Positions 18,735 through 29,347 of a DNA stretch of 64,000 nt are shown here, one piece after another (within the stretch, counting starts at the first letter, position 1; each line of letters begins with the position of its first letter). The stretch lies in NCBI GenBank assembly GCA_977006965.1, contig OZ345358.1, positions 1,860,001 to 1,924,000 of the forward strand, given 5' to 3'. A model generated the notes under the pieces. The model ran no database searches and was not told the DNA's origin. It saw nothing but the letters and a program-made list of their open reading frames with translations. The stretch is from Phymatolithon calcareum (lineage: Eukaryota; Rhodophyta; Florideophyceae; Hapalidiales). The position numbers and the translations under genes are program-made.

Positions 18735-19134
18735 GCAAACTAGAGGCCCATATCTCTTTTTAAGTCAAGCGAGGAAAATCAGTAACACACTTCTAAATAC
18801 ATAGATACGCGAGAACTACCGCTTGAACAAGGTTCAGCTGGGTTTTCGGAAAGACAGAAGCACATATCTCGCTATACTCCGGGCAAAAAGTATAATGAAA
18901 AAGGGTCATCCGTTCATGGCATTTCTCGACCTATCCGCGGCATACGATAGTGTGCCAAGGGATATCCTCATGAAGAGGCTGACGGAGAAACTTCCTGAAA
19001 AGATAACAAGGATGATTGCGCACCTGCTAAAACCCTCGCGAGTCAAATTAGCTGGAGACGAGACAGAAACGTGTTGTATCATCGACCGAGGAGTGCCTCA
19101 ACGTTCCCCGCTTAGTCCATGCCTATACAATACG

Positions 19135-19187
19135 GCTTCTGCGAATGTGTCCTTAAACATATATATTCATGGACACATTCGCAGAAG
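19135..19187. repeat. Perfect 18-bp inverted repeat inside the RT frame
   Basis: GCTTCTGCGAATGTGTCC and GGACACATTCGCAGAAGC are separated by about 17 bases. The right arm is the ancestral coding sequence (MDTFAEA, as in the related RT at about 46935). The left arm is an inverted copy that breaks the frame directly after SPCLYN. Confidence 0.85.
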
Positions 19188-20020
19188 CAGTCTCCAAGAC
19201 AGACGGAAACGTCTCAGACAGCCCAGTGTTCACAGATGATGTTCAGCTTCAAGCGAAGACAGGACGAAGAATGCAGAAACTTCTTGATATAGCGACCATT
19301 TGGGCAACCGAAAATTGCATGAAATGGAACACAGAACCAGGAAAAAGCGAAGTTCTTAAATACAAACGGCTTCAGAAGCACACTTTTTACTTGACAGGAC
19401 GAGAACTGCCATCAAGCCTGGAGGCTCTCGTATCTTGGGGTAAGCATGAATATCAAGGGTGTTACGGATGACAGGGCCATAGCAAGAGTTCCAAATGCTG
19501 CAGGATGCATACATTAGCTTCGGGATCTTGGAGTGAATGTTCGAGGATTCAAACCAGAGACATACATAAGGATCTTTAAGTCGCTAGTTATCACGAAATG
19601 GGAGTATGCGCTACACATAACTCCAATGACAAATCGATTGCTCTCGGCAATCAAGTCGGCAAAGGACTTGTTCTACAAGAATGGTTTCGGAAAATATGCC
19701 GACCACCGCCGGGACCGAATGCGAGTTCTGTGCCGACTGGGACCACCAAAGATAAGGAGACGTCCCCAAGCAGAAAGGTTTCCATTAAGCTTGGTAAGAC
19801 ACAAAAAGCGCCTTGAAGAAACAGAAAAGTACTTCGGAAGAGATGATGACATAAAGTAAGCAATGAAGGATTTTGAATATCTCAAGATTTATGAAGACTT
19901 GCGACAAGCCCTTCAGAAAGCCCAGAAGGGATCTGTCACGAAGAAGAGGAGTAGAGAAGAAACAATTAAGGTATGGGAAAAGGAAGAAGTAGTCAGGTCA
20001 ATTAAGATTCCTATTGAAGG

Positions 20021-20562
20021 GGATATGTGCTGATTTATTTTATAAGCTCCCAAGACCTATCTTCAAGAGTAACAGAGCCGCTTTTGCGCGATGTTCTAAG
20101 CTCACGTAGTTTGACTATTCAGTATATCCTTGATTCGTCTTTCTCTCCCAACAAGTGCTCCAGTGAGTCGCTTACATTCATATTCAATTTCAGGACTAAT
20201 CTTGGATGAAGATAGAATGCGTTGGAGCGCGACCAGCTTAATCACGGCTGTGACACCAAAGTATGCACCAAGTACTGATTTTCTCCAAAGAGGTGCTCTG
20301 TTGAATATCAGCCGTAGGCATCGCAGCCACCGGTAGATTGTTCGAATCAGTTGGTATCTCGAGCGATCTTCCCTCTTCTTCCTTTGCCCATAACTCAATT
20401 ATTTCTTTTCGTCGCCCTTTCTTTGAGACTGAGCCCTCCTCCGCTTTATCGAGAGCTTAGTGCAGATCTTCATATTTATTGAGGCACTCTATGTCCTCAA
20501 AATCTGGCGTGATGAATGAACGAATGAGGAATCGAACCACTGCACCAATGGATCAACCAATC
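20021..20562 (-). mobile_element. LINE-C insertion with 12-bp TSD and tRNA-like 5' extension
   Basis: TCCTATTGAAGG repeats at 20009-20020 and 20563-20574. The minus strand carries the LINE-C C-terminus (RAPLWRKSVLGAYFGVTAV, stop at 20102) and the tail 'aaataaatcagcacatatcc'. About 58 bases at the 5' end of the insert (20505-20562) do not belong to LINE-C. On the minus strand they contain TGGTGCAGTGG directly followed by TTCGATTCC, resembling fused A- and B-box tRNA promoter motifs. Confidence 0.75.
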
Positions 20563-20599
20563 TCCTATTGAAGGCAAGCTACAAAGATCCTTTACATAG

Positions 20600-21710
20600 G
20601 AGAAAGAAGAACACGTTTCCGGTTCTTAGCCCTTCGGAGCAGTTTTCGAGGCGTCGCTTCTTCTTTCAGTACAGGTCCCCTTCATTCGGCATACTCTCTA
20701 TGATGCTTTTGCCGAAGACCAAAATGTCCTCAAATCCCTTCTGTTCTTCCTTGAGTTCATAGGCTGACAAGTTGCGATCCAAGGTCTCCATGTGCTGCCT
20801 GACTTTGTTTCCGAATCTATCTGCCATTAGTGTTGTAGACAGTTGGAAATATCTTCCAAAGGTGCACGAACCGCCAGTTGCCTGTGTTTCAGTTGTGGAA
20901 ATTTAAGTATTGCAGTGAGCTCTCTTGTCTTGCCGTACGGAATTTTCCTCTTTCTCTTCAATTAAAGGCTCTCTCCTTCCTTTGTCAGGAATGCTGATCG
21001 AAGTGCTTCTGCAGATTGGTTCGCTATTATGTGCTTCATCGCTTCATCAAGCGGTTCTCTGGTTCCATCGCTGCGATGTAATTTCTTGTGCCTTGAAACT
21101 CTTCTGAGTTTCTTCTCTCTGGTGGTTCCACTAGGAACTTTCCTTCTGTCGCCATGCTCCTTCTCAACATCTTGAAAACTAGTATTTCCCGTCGATGGGA
21201 AGCAGTTGTAATCACTGGGAGTGAAAAGATAAGGGTTGGGTTTATCTTGAAAAGGGGTGATCTCTCTGTGATGCGATGCCTCAGTCTAAGATGCGAGCAG
21301 GATCGCCGCTTAAATAGGGCGAGGGCGAACAATTGCACGCCCTGCAAAAATGGGGGGCACTAACCGACGCTAGAGTAATAGTACGTTGAGTGCTAGTCGA
21401 TGTCTGTGATAAATCCGTTGGTTCCTCTTGGAAGAGTCGTTCACCGTACTGTGTTGTCATTGTCGGTGGATAGATCACAAGGAGTCCATGTAGAGCTCCT
21501 AGGTCGATGGTGATAATGTCGTTCATTAAACCCCTGCAACATTGCGTGTCCACACGGCTTGGACTCGACATAGTAGACGAAGTCTATCCGTCTTTCGTCG
21601 TGCCAGTTTGCCGAAGATTTGTCTGAAGAACATTTCTTCAACTTCCTTAACGGCGCTCTGAACGTTTTTTGTTCACGGTGTTAAGTGCATAGCGTACTCC
21701 CAACGTGGCT
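20600..21710 (-). pseudogene. LINE-I ORF2 C-terminal pseudogene with a 340-bp insert
   Basis: From 21710 downward the minus strand reads WEYAMHLTP, VQSAVKEVEEMFFRQIFG and RLRLLCRVQA. After a break of about 340 bp (21200-21543) it continues SHRREILVFKMLRRS, DEAMKHIIANQSAEALRSAF and LKFPQLKHRQLAVR. Stops and frame breaks are present. The block between 21200 and 21543 is not LINE and I could not classify it. Confidence 0.65.
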
Positions 21711-21712
21711 CG

Positions 21713-22362
21713 GGGATATAGGTCGATTTATTTTAAAAGCTCCCAAAGCCTCAATTTGAGTAGCAGGGCAGCTTCTCGCTGTTTTCCATACTCATCTCTC
21801 TACTATCCTTCTAATATCTCCTTAATGCGAATTTCTCTCTCTGTGAGGGCCCGAGTAAGTCTTTTGCATTCATATTCCGTTTCTGGGTCCATCTTCATAG
21901 ACCGTAGTATACGTTGCAACACGACAAGCTCCGTCACAGCACCAATCCCAAAGTACTTCGCCAGAATGGATTTTCTCCACAAAGGAACTCTTTTGAAAAT
22001 GACTCTCAGGAATCTCAACCGCGTAGTTCTGTTCCTTATATATAGCACTCCTGGTAGGACGTTCGGTACGCCGATCGGGATTTTAACTGTCCAGCCCTAT
22101 TCTTCCAACGACTAAACTTTGACTGTTGCTTTGTAGGCGTCGCGTTTTTGACTCCATATCTTCTTCGGCTTGTTTCAGAGATTCTTTAAGGTGTTTCTCT
22201 TCCCCGAGATACTCAATGTCCTTTGCTACATCTTCCAGACCATCTTCTCTTCTCTGGAATTTTTCTGAATACTCCAGGAACTTCCTCAGTCTTACCAAGC
22301 TTAAGGAGAACCTTTCAGCCTGGTGCATTCTCCTCATCTGTGGGCTGGCGAGACGGCAGAGC
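21713..22362 (-). mobile_element. LINE-C copy, 3' piece (continues at 25128)
   Basis: The tail 'gcttttaaaataaatcgacc' is on the minus strand. Codons include EYECKRLTRALTEREIRIKE (about 21845) and LCRLASPQMRRMHQAERF (about 22340). The element breaks at about 22362 within the LCRL motif and resumes at 25128 with the upstream codons (EYRRERMR). A complete-3' LINE-G sits between. The frame is broken near 22050-22083. Confidence 0.75.
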
Positions 22363-25127
22363 ACCAGAGGACATATGGACAGGGGCTACACAGCACAGGC
22401 CTGTATGTACGCGCCTTCGAAGCCGGCAAGTTCGTGACCCGAACCAGTATAAGCGACCAATCAGTGTAAGAGACCGAGATGACACACAAAGGAAAAATGA
22501 AATCAAGGAACGAATGCGTAGTCTCATTGAGGACCTCAAGGGAAGTATCTCCCCCGAATCGGTATCCGATATCTACAGGGAGATTGTGGACTTAGGAGGA
22601 AAGTCAAGAAAAGAATCGAAGAAAGAATTCGCGCTTCGTAAGTACCAAGAAGGCATTCCCGGAGTCATCGAAGACCTCAAAAAGTGCAAAAATGCAAGAG
22701 ATCTACACCAGGGGTACAAGAGACTTGTTAAAACCTGGTGTGATCCGTGGAGAACTAGAAAACGCACACCGGCACGCTATAAGTCATTTTGGAATACAGA
22801 GCTTGACAAAATGGCACTGAATCGGAAGAAACTTTACCGGAAAGCCAGATCATCCCAATCACCGGAAGACTGGGGCCGTTACCACGAGTGTAAGTACCAA
22901 ATCAGAACCTTGGTGAACAAGAAGAAGAAAGAGCAGTATCAAGAATACATCGCCGAGCTCGAGGAGAAGGATGGACCAGCGGCTTTGAAGCAACTTGCCA
23001 AGATGAAAAAGAAAATTCGAAGAAGAAAGCTAAGAAACGAGATGACAGGAAGCCCCATGAATTGCGCGAAATTCTCAGCCCATATCTCAGCGACATGCCA
23101 TAGCACCGAAAAGTGGCAACCCGGACTAAGAAAATTCTCCTGTACAGAGGACATGAGGACAAAAATTGAAGCGGCTATCCGTAAAGCACCAAACGGAAAG
23201 GCACCAGGCTTAGACGAGGTGAAGGCTGAAATGCTAAAAGTCGATATATCGCTCAACGCCGAAGTGCTTACAGCCTTGTGGGAGGCCTGCGGGAGGTGTG
23301 GAGACACGCCTCTGCACTGGCAGAAAGCGCTCCTCGTCCCAATACACAAGAAGGGGGCACATGAGGACCCCGGAAACTACCGACCGATTTCTTTGCTGAG
23401 CCACGCAAGGAAAATTATTGAGACAGCTATCGATATGAAGCTGCGCACAGTATACGCAAACCACTGGTATCAGCTTGGGTTCCAAAAGGGGAAGAGCACT
23501 GAACTGGCCATCCTAAGAGCTACTGAGCTACTAAAAGAGGATCAGAGATGTGTAGCAGTATTGGACCTTAAGGCTGCCTACGACACAGTACCGAGAGTAC
23601 ACCTGGTGAACAGAATGAGACAAGTACTGCCCAAGGAGATCTGCGCAATGGCAGAGGCGTTCTTGACACCATCCTGGGTAGCAGCAATTGGTGATGCGAA
23701 CAGGAACTGGTTTCTAGTGGACAGGGGAGTCCCACAAGGGTCCCCTCTCAGTCCAAGCCTCTACAACATCTTCATGGATGAATTCGCAGAACGAATGAGC
23801 CGGGCATCAAAAACCTGGGCTGAAGTACCGGCTATCCTCTTCGCAGACGATGTTCTTCTCTCTGCGAAATCACCCGCGGCACTGCAAGGACTATTGGATA
23901 TAGCTACCCAATGGGCACAAGAGCGAGAGATGACTTGGAACACTAAACAAGGGAAAAGCGAAGTCCTCGAATCAGAAGAAACATTGGGCAAGACATTCAA
24001 GCTAGCGAACAAGGTGCTAGCACAAGTTCCGGAGGTCACGTACCTTGGAGTATCCCTAGACCCCGGAGGAGTTACAGATACGTTAATGATGCAGCGACTA
24101 AAGAAATCAAGGACGGCCGTGTACGAGTTGCGTACACTGGGAGTGTTCAAGAAAGGGCTGAGTATACAGAAGTGTATTCAGATATACAAGGCACTAGTAC
24201 AGCCACGCTGGGAGTACGCAATGCACTTAACGCCCTGGACAGAAGACGTACAAAATTCCGTCAAGGAAGTAGAAGCAACATTCTTCAATCAAGTATTCGG
24301 GCCACTGGCCCGAGGAAGGACGGATAGGCTCCGTCTCCTGTGCCGGATCCAGGCGGCCGCACATCGACGAGAAATGTTGGCCTTCAAAATGCTGAGAAGG
24401 AACAAGGCGAAAGAACGTATGTATTCAAAGGAAGTGCCAGAAAGAAGAAACAACGATGAATGGCAGTACAACAAGAAAGATATCGCCGCGATGGAGACCA
24501 GAGAGCCGTTCGGTGAAGCGGTAAAGCATATCCAAGCAAACCAATCGTCGCAAGCACTTCGATCGAAATTTCTGGAAATGGAAGGAGTCCGCCTAGAATC
24601 GAAGCGGAAAAGAAAGATACCATACGACAAAACAAGAGAATTGCCAGCAATCCTCAAGTTCCCCAAGGTGAAGCACAGACAACTCGCACTGCAGTATGCC
24701 TGTGGCAGATTCCCACAGGTGTCAACAACAAGTATGACTGAAGAATTCGGCACCAGAGCCAGAGAGCATATGGAGACCCTTGAACGCACGCTAGCAGGGT
24801 ACGAACTCGAAGGAGAAAAACGACTGGAAACAGAAAAGGCGCTAGATGAGCTCTTACTATTTAGCAAGACACTCATAGAACGCATGGAGAACGAAGAAGG
24901 CCTGTATTAATCCGCAGAATGCAAGGCAAAAAGTGGTCGAGTCCAAGCACCAACAATCCCGTAGAGGACTGAGATAGGACTACTTTGAGTCCTAAGTTTT
25001 CCCGTCTGCGATTCTAGTGGACGTTTTGTGAGCTACACAAAGGTAGGTAGCACCAGAGGAAGCCTTGCCCATATCTTCGGAAGTCTGTGGGGCTTTTAAA
25101 TAAACTTGAAAGGAAAAAAAAAAACTC
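22363..25127 (+). mobile_element. LINE-G insertion, 5'-truncated, intact RT frame
   Basis: The element starts in the last residues of the endonuclease domain (EDIWTGATQHRPVCTRLRSR) and runs to an A-run at 25118-25127. It interrupts a minus-strand LINE-C copy whose halves are at 21713-22362 and 25128-25452. I see no clear target-site duplication. Confidence 0.85.
22364..24910 (+). CDS. LINE-G ORF2 (partial): reverse transcriptase
   Basis: About 848 codons are open without interruption. In order: the end of an APE endonuclease, a basic linker, and RT blocks KAPGLDEVKAEML, PIHKKGAHEDPGNYRPISLL, LGFQKGKSTELAILRA, VAVLDLKAAYDTVPR, GVPQGSPLSPSLYN and the catalytic FADDVLL (about 23840). These are followed by the WEYAMHLTPW thumb region and a C-terminal domain with LKFPKVKHRQLALQYACGRF. 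There is no zinc knuckle. The product would copy RNA at a nicked target but lacks its nickase. The first in-frame ATG lies in flanking sequence, so this is a truncated ORF and not a normal start. Confidence 0.85.
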   Translation, partial: PEDIWTGATQHRPVCTRLRSRQVRDPNQYKRPISVRDRDDTQRKNEIKERMRSLIEDLKGSISPESVSDIYREIVDLGGKSRKESKKEFALRKYQEGIPGVIEDLKKCKNARDLHQGYKRLVKTWCDPWRTRKRTPARYKSFWNTELDKMALNRKKLYRKARSSQSPEDWGRYHECKYQIRTLVNKKKKEQYQEYIAELEEKDGPAALKQLAKMKKKIRRRKLRNEMTGSPMNCAKFSAHISATCHSTEKWQPGLRKFSCTEDMRTKIEAAIRKAPNGKAPGLDEVKAEMLKVDISLNAEVLTALWEACGRCGDTPLHWQKALLVPIHKKGAHEDPGNYRPISLLSHARKIIETAIDMKLRTVYANHWYQLGFQKGKSTELAILRATELLKEDQRCVAVLDLKAAYDTVPRVHLVNRMRQVLPKEICAMAEAFLTPSWVAAIGDANRNWFLVDRGVPQGSPLSPSLYNIFMDEFAERMSRASKTWAEVPAILFADDVLLSAKSPAALQGLLDIATQWAQEREMTWNTKQGKSEVLESEETLGKTFKLANKVLAQVPEVTYLGVSLDPGGVTDTLMMQRLKKSRTAVYELRTLGVFKKGLSIQKCIQIYKALVQPRWEYAMHLTPWTEDVQNSVKEVEATFFNQVFGPLARGRTDRLRLLCRIQAAAHRREMLAFKMLRRNKAKERMYSKEVPERRNNDEWQYNKKDIAAMETREPFGEAVKHIQANQSSQALRSKFLEMEGVRLESKRKRKIPYDKTRELPAILKFPKVKHRQLALQYACGRFPQVSTTSMTEEFGTRAREHMETLERTLAGYELEGEKRLETEKALDELLLFSKTLIERMENEEGLY

Positions 25128-25452
25128 GCATCCTCTCCCTTCGATACTCAGCATATTTTCCGAAAACCCATCTCCATCTGTAGAAAAGGCCTTCTGCTGC
25201 TTCAATTGCCGATAGTAGTCGTTTCGTGATCGGGATCAGGTGAATGGCATACTCTCATTTGGGGAGAATCAACGACTTGAAAATCCTGAAGCACGTGGCT
25301 GGTTGGAGTCCTCTGACGTTCAAGCCAATTTGTCGAAGTTTTTATATGCATCCCATCGCATTCCGAACTCTTGAGATTGCTGTATCGTCGGTGACGCCGT
25401 TGTTGTTCATACTGATCCCGAGGTAGGACAGTCTCCAGGCCTGAGAAAGCGG
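25128..25452 (-). mobile_element. LINE-C copy, 5' piece of the one at 21713
   Basis: Minus codons (with stops) read AWRLSYLGISMNNNGVTDD, LNVRGL, FRIFKSLILPK and FGKYAEYRRERMR. These precede, without gap, the LCRL codons at about 22362. The pieces are separated only by the inserted LINE-G. Confidence 0.75.
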
Positions 25453-25545
25453 TAGAACCAGACCGATCGGACCAGGAAGACATCTCGAGTAGCGCAAGAC
25501 AAACGACAAGCCTCCCCCTCAGTGGAAACGCAGCCAGGGGGTGCT

Positions 25546-27576
25546 ATGGACCAAATGAGGCCATCCATGGAGTCGAATCTCGCTCCGGAAGACGACGAAC
25601 AGCGAAAGGACACGACTCTCCCTTGGCAGATTGCAAGAAACAGGCGATCAAGCCGCCGGGCGAGCCACCCACAGTCGCCGGCGGATTTTAAAAGCAAAAA
25701 AAATGAATATTTTTTAAAAAGCCCGCGCAGGAAAAACGGCCCACCGGGGCAGTTACGCGTGCACAGGCGAAAGGCATGCCCGACGCGAGCAAAGACGGCG
25801 AGAACAAGAGATAAGTCAATAACACATCCAAGTCGAGATCGAGAAAAGCGAAGCAAATGTCGACTTTACCCAGTACGGTAAAAGAGAACCCCAGCAGGCA
25901 AAAATTTGTGAGGATCCGTAATTTGGCGGAGTGTGGAGGATGTGGCAAGAAAGGAACGCTGAAATTGACAGGAGGAAGTGCACGCTCTCCCCTTGCACTG
26001 TCGTGCAGAGAATGTCCCTTCGGCAAAGAGGGACTGGATGCTAGTGAATTTGTCCACAAAATCATCCCTAGAGCTACAGGTGGAGACCAAGCAGAAGCTG
26101 TTCAAACAGAAGAGGACAGAGGAATAGCAGAAAAGGGCAAAGAAGCTCCATCTTCCACTGCAGTAGCTAATACCCGAGCTACGGAACTGAACAAGAGTGG
26201 ATCAAAGAAAGATGTCAATGGTTACATAACAGATGACGTATTCACGAACATAGAGACGAAAGTGGAAGAGCTGCAGAGTAAGCTGGCAGCCACAGAAGAT
26301 ACGCTGGCACCATTATTGGCAATGGTACACAGAGATAATCAAAAGGATGCTAAACACTGCCAAACAGTCAAAGATGTTGAAGAGATGAAGACGAAGCTGA
26401 CTACAATGGAAATCAGCCTGAAAGAAACAGAAGATAAGGTGGCCATGCTGGAGGCATCAGTGAGAGCGCTCCGAGAGGAGAGGAGAACAAGAGGCTCCGA
26501 AATGGAGATCCTGGAGCAATGGAAGAATCAACCGAAGGAGTAACCCCTCAAGATGGAGAAAAACATACAGGACCTGAAGAAAACGATAATGAAGATATAC
26601 AACTCAAGAGAATGCCATATCGGGAAGCCATACTGAGAGTCCAGGGCCACACAAGCGGCAAGATCGACCAGAAGAGAAGAGAGGAGACAATAGCAAGCAC
26701 CTCCAACCGTCCAATGAAGCCACGCACCCAAATTAGCGAAGCTGACAAAGAGAAGCTAAAATTCTTCACGAACAAGATGGGCAACCTGATGCCACCAAGA
26801 GGCCCGAGACCGAGACCAGGTGCATTGTATTTCAAAATAATTCCCAAGGCACCGCGAGAGGAAATTGCGAATGCCGTAAGAGAACTTTTGAGTTCTAAGA
26901 CAGTATACCACATATCATTCATCGGAAACACAGTGATGGAAGTCCTGACCCAAAACAAAGAAAGGGACAGTATTGCTGGGATGCTGAAAGAAGCAGGCTT
27001 AGTTTGTATGTACAGGTACAACTTCTTTGAAAATGCGAAGAAGGGAAAACAAGGATTTGAGTCGAATCAATCCCTGGAACGACATGCAGCCAGGACAAGG
27101 GCGCGGGCAAGACACTGTGCATCCACAGCATCACAACCGTACGCCAGAGAATGGTACCGAGGATTGGAGAAAGCTGCAGAACGCAGACTCAAATACTTCG
27201 AAATCGAGAAGGCCCGAACGGCTGAACAGTTCCCACGTCGGCACGTTGTTCACCCCAGTTTACTAAATGGAGCTAGCAGCTGGTACCTTCCTCTGCAACG
27301 AACCCACCAGGTGCCAACGACCAAGACGAAGATAGTGCAATACACGTCACGGAGGCACTCGGCGGCATTGAGGACCGACATGAAGGAGGGCTACCGCTCC
27401 CTGGCAGTGCAACACAGGAAACTGAGCACCACACTTATAATGATGAAGATTAAGAACATCCGGTCCATGAACCTGAAAACAAGGCCCCGACTACATACGA
27501 AGTTCCGGAGAAAGAGACAAGCACAGAAACTCCCATCGCAATTTTGGAGGATACCACATCGGAAAATAATATTTAA
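25546..27576 (+). pseudogene. LINE-H ORF1 (zinc ribbon, coiled coil, conserved C-terminal domain), frameshifted
   Basis: The reading starts at the ATG at 25546 (MDQMRPSMESN), shifts frame before the ATG at 25857, and again near 26519 and 27270. It ends in an acidic tail with a premature TAA (about 27451) and TAA at 27574. Parts in order: a basic N-terminus; a Cys4 zinc ribbon ECGGCGKKG...CRECPFG (about 25930-26020); a heptad-rich coiled coil (NIETKVEELQSKLAATEDTL and beyond); and a globular part with ALYFKIIPK and VYHISFIGNTVMEVL. The related ORF1 at 42812-45061 has the same order. ORF1 proteins bind element RNA. This copy cannot make a single full product. Confidence 0.7.
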
Positions 27577-27598
27577 CAAGTACTGGAGAATCGCAACG

Positions 27599-28525
27599 AT
27601 GAATGTAGGGGGATCTCCGGAGACTCCGGAGTACCTACAAAGGATGGTGAGAGACCATGGAGTCGACGTGATGGGACTCACAGAAACACACATGAGGCCG
27701 GAAGCACGTATCCGCACTGCAATGTTCACAGTGAACGCCCCGAGACCGGCACTAGTCACCGCAGAAGCACCTAGATACCACAGTGACTCAAGGAGAAGGA
27801 GTGGGTCCGCTAGAAACTTTGGAGGAGTCTCTCTAGTGTTCCGAACAGGGTGTGCAGCCAAGCTTGTATTCAAACATGCAAGGATACACTACCAAATCGT
27901 CATCGCACAACTGGGAAGCCTGAAAATCGGGGTGGTATATATGTCACCAAAGTCAACGCGAAAGGAAACGGAAGAATGTCTAAAGCTTATCACCAGGCAC
28001 GCAAGAGGGCAAGCCATCATATGCGGCGACTGGAACGCAAGACACAAGTTATGGGACCAACAAACAAACAGAAGAGGAAACCAAGTCGTAAAGTGGGCAG
28101 AACAGAAAGGATGGGTTATACGTACCAGCAAGGGCCCCACATTTCAGACAAAGAAATACAGCAGCAATATTGACTTTTTTGTCACGAAAGGAATAATGAC
28201 CTCCACTCCAAACTCACCAGAAAATATCTGGACAGGGAGTACAGAACACCGACCAGTATGCACACGTCTCAGAAGCCGACAGAAACGCGAAGGTAGCCAG
28301 TCCAAGAGACCAGTCAATGTACGGGACTGGGCGGGCACCAAAACGAAAGTTACCATCAAAGAGCAAATGCAAGAACTTATTCAAGAACTGCAGAGACGCC
28401 CCACCCCGGAATATCTACAGGAAGATAGTGGATATCGGCTCGAAAACGCGTCAAAAGTCGAAACAAGAAAAGTGCGTCTGACGTATCGTGCAGAACTGCC
28501 CGGAATCATAGCGGGACTCCAGCAG
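27599..28525 (+). pseudogene. LINE-H ORF2 N-terminus: APE-type endonuclease
   Basis: From the ATG at 27599 (MNVGGSPETPEYLQ): GLTETHM, then GVVYMSPKSTR, IICGDWNARHKLWD, SNIDFFVTKG and STEHRPV. These are the Asn, Glu, Asp-x-Asn, Asp and His landmarks of apurinic-type endonucleases in non-LTR elements. The frame continues into the basic linker and is cut at 28525 by the antisense LINE-H insertion. The enzyme would nick target DNA to prime reverse transcription. Confidence 0.8.
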
Positions 28526-29334
28526 ATTTTTTTTTGATTGGAGTTTATTTAAAAGCCTCACAGTCTTACGAATATACGGGCAAGGCTTCCTCAGTTGCTA
28601 CCTTCCAGTGTGTAGACCGTTGAAACCTACCGACTTCCATAGGCGGTGGGGAAAGTTTGGAACCTGGATCGTCCCACCTACTATGTGGTGTTCTTGTGGG
28701 TTCGCTGCTGGTGTTCCCGCTATTTGGCTTTGTGTCCCGAGGGACATCTAGTTAACTTCTCGTGTTTTGATTTCAGAGCAGTCCTTCTTCATTTTCCATG
28801 CACTCTATGATGGTCTTGCTGAATAGCAAAAGCTCGTTAAGTGCTCTCTCGGTATCCGGTCTTTTGTCTTCTTTCAAGTCGTATCCTGACAGATTGTTTT
28901 CTAGCGTTGCCATATGCTGTCGAGCTCGGTTTCCAAATTTTTCCACCATGCTTGTTGTCGACACATGCGGAAATCTTCCGCAGACGTACTGAATCGCTAA
29001 TTGCCTGTGCTTCACCTTCGGGAGTTTGAGGATTGCTGGTAGCTCGCTCGTCTTGTCATACGGGATTCTCTTCTTCCTCTTCAATTCGAGACGATCTCCT
29101 TCCATTGTGAGGAATTTTGAGCGAAACATTTCGGCAGTCTGCTTTGCTTGAATGTGTTTGGTTGCTTCCACAAACGGTTCCCTGTTTTCCATAGCGGCAA
29201 TGTCGTTCCTGGTCGACTGGAGCTCTTGGTTGTTTCTGCTCTCAGGCGGATTTTGTAGGTACATCTTCTCTTTGTCCTTTGTTCTCCTCAGCATCTTGAA
29301 GGCCAGGATTTCCCGTCTTTGGTTCGGTGCTTGG
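28526..29334 (-). mobile_element. Antisense LINE-H copy inserted into LINE-H, 13-bp TSD
   Basis: GGGACTCCAGCAG flanks it at 28513-28525 and 29335-29347. The minus strand carries the last ~180 codons of ORF2 (from APNQRREILAFKMLRR to NEEGLL) and the full 3' UTR with A-run. It is nearly identical to the host element's own 3' end at 30530-31327; I noticed one residue change, AEMF for AEML. Host and insert form a large inverted repeat about 1.2 kb apart. Confidence 0.9.
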
Positions 29335-29347
29335 GGGACTCCAGCAG

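Larger units (their letters stand above)
18748..20600 (+). pseudogene. LINE-C RT pseudogene, 3' piece
   Basis: This continues the element begun at 16801: FLDLSAAYDSVPRD, RGVPQRSPLSPCLYN, DDVQLQAKTGRR, WEYALHITPM and the LCRLGPPKIRRRPQAER block. Several frame changes and a stop near 19857 (DDDIK then TAA) disable it. At 19135-19187 an inverted copy of its own codons has been inserted (separate entry). At 20021-20562 another LINE-C copy interrupts it; a few codons may continue to about 20600. Confidence 0.75.

Noticed and set aside
20520-20570. Functional tRNA gene on the minus strand
   Set aside because: A- and B-box-like strings overlap, the T-arm does not pair, and no acceptor stem or anticodon arm can be drawn.
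22223-22363. N-terminal ~47 codons of the long LINE-G frame
   Set aside because: They come from reading the antisense strand of the interrupted LINE-C copy. LINE-G similarity starts only at about 22363.
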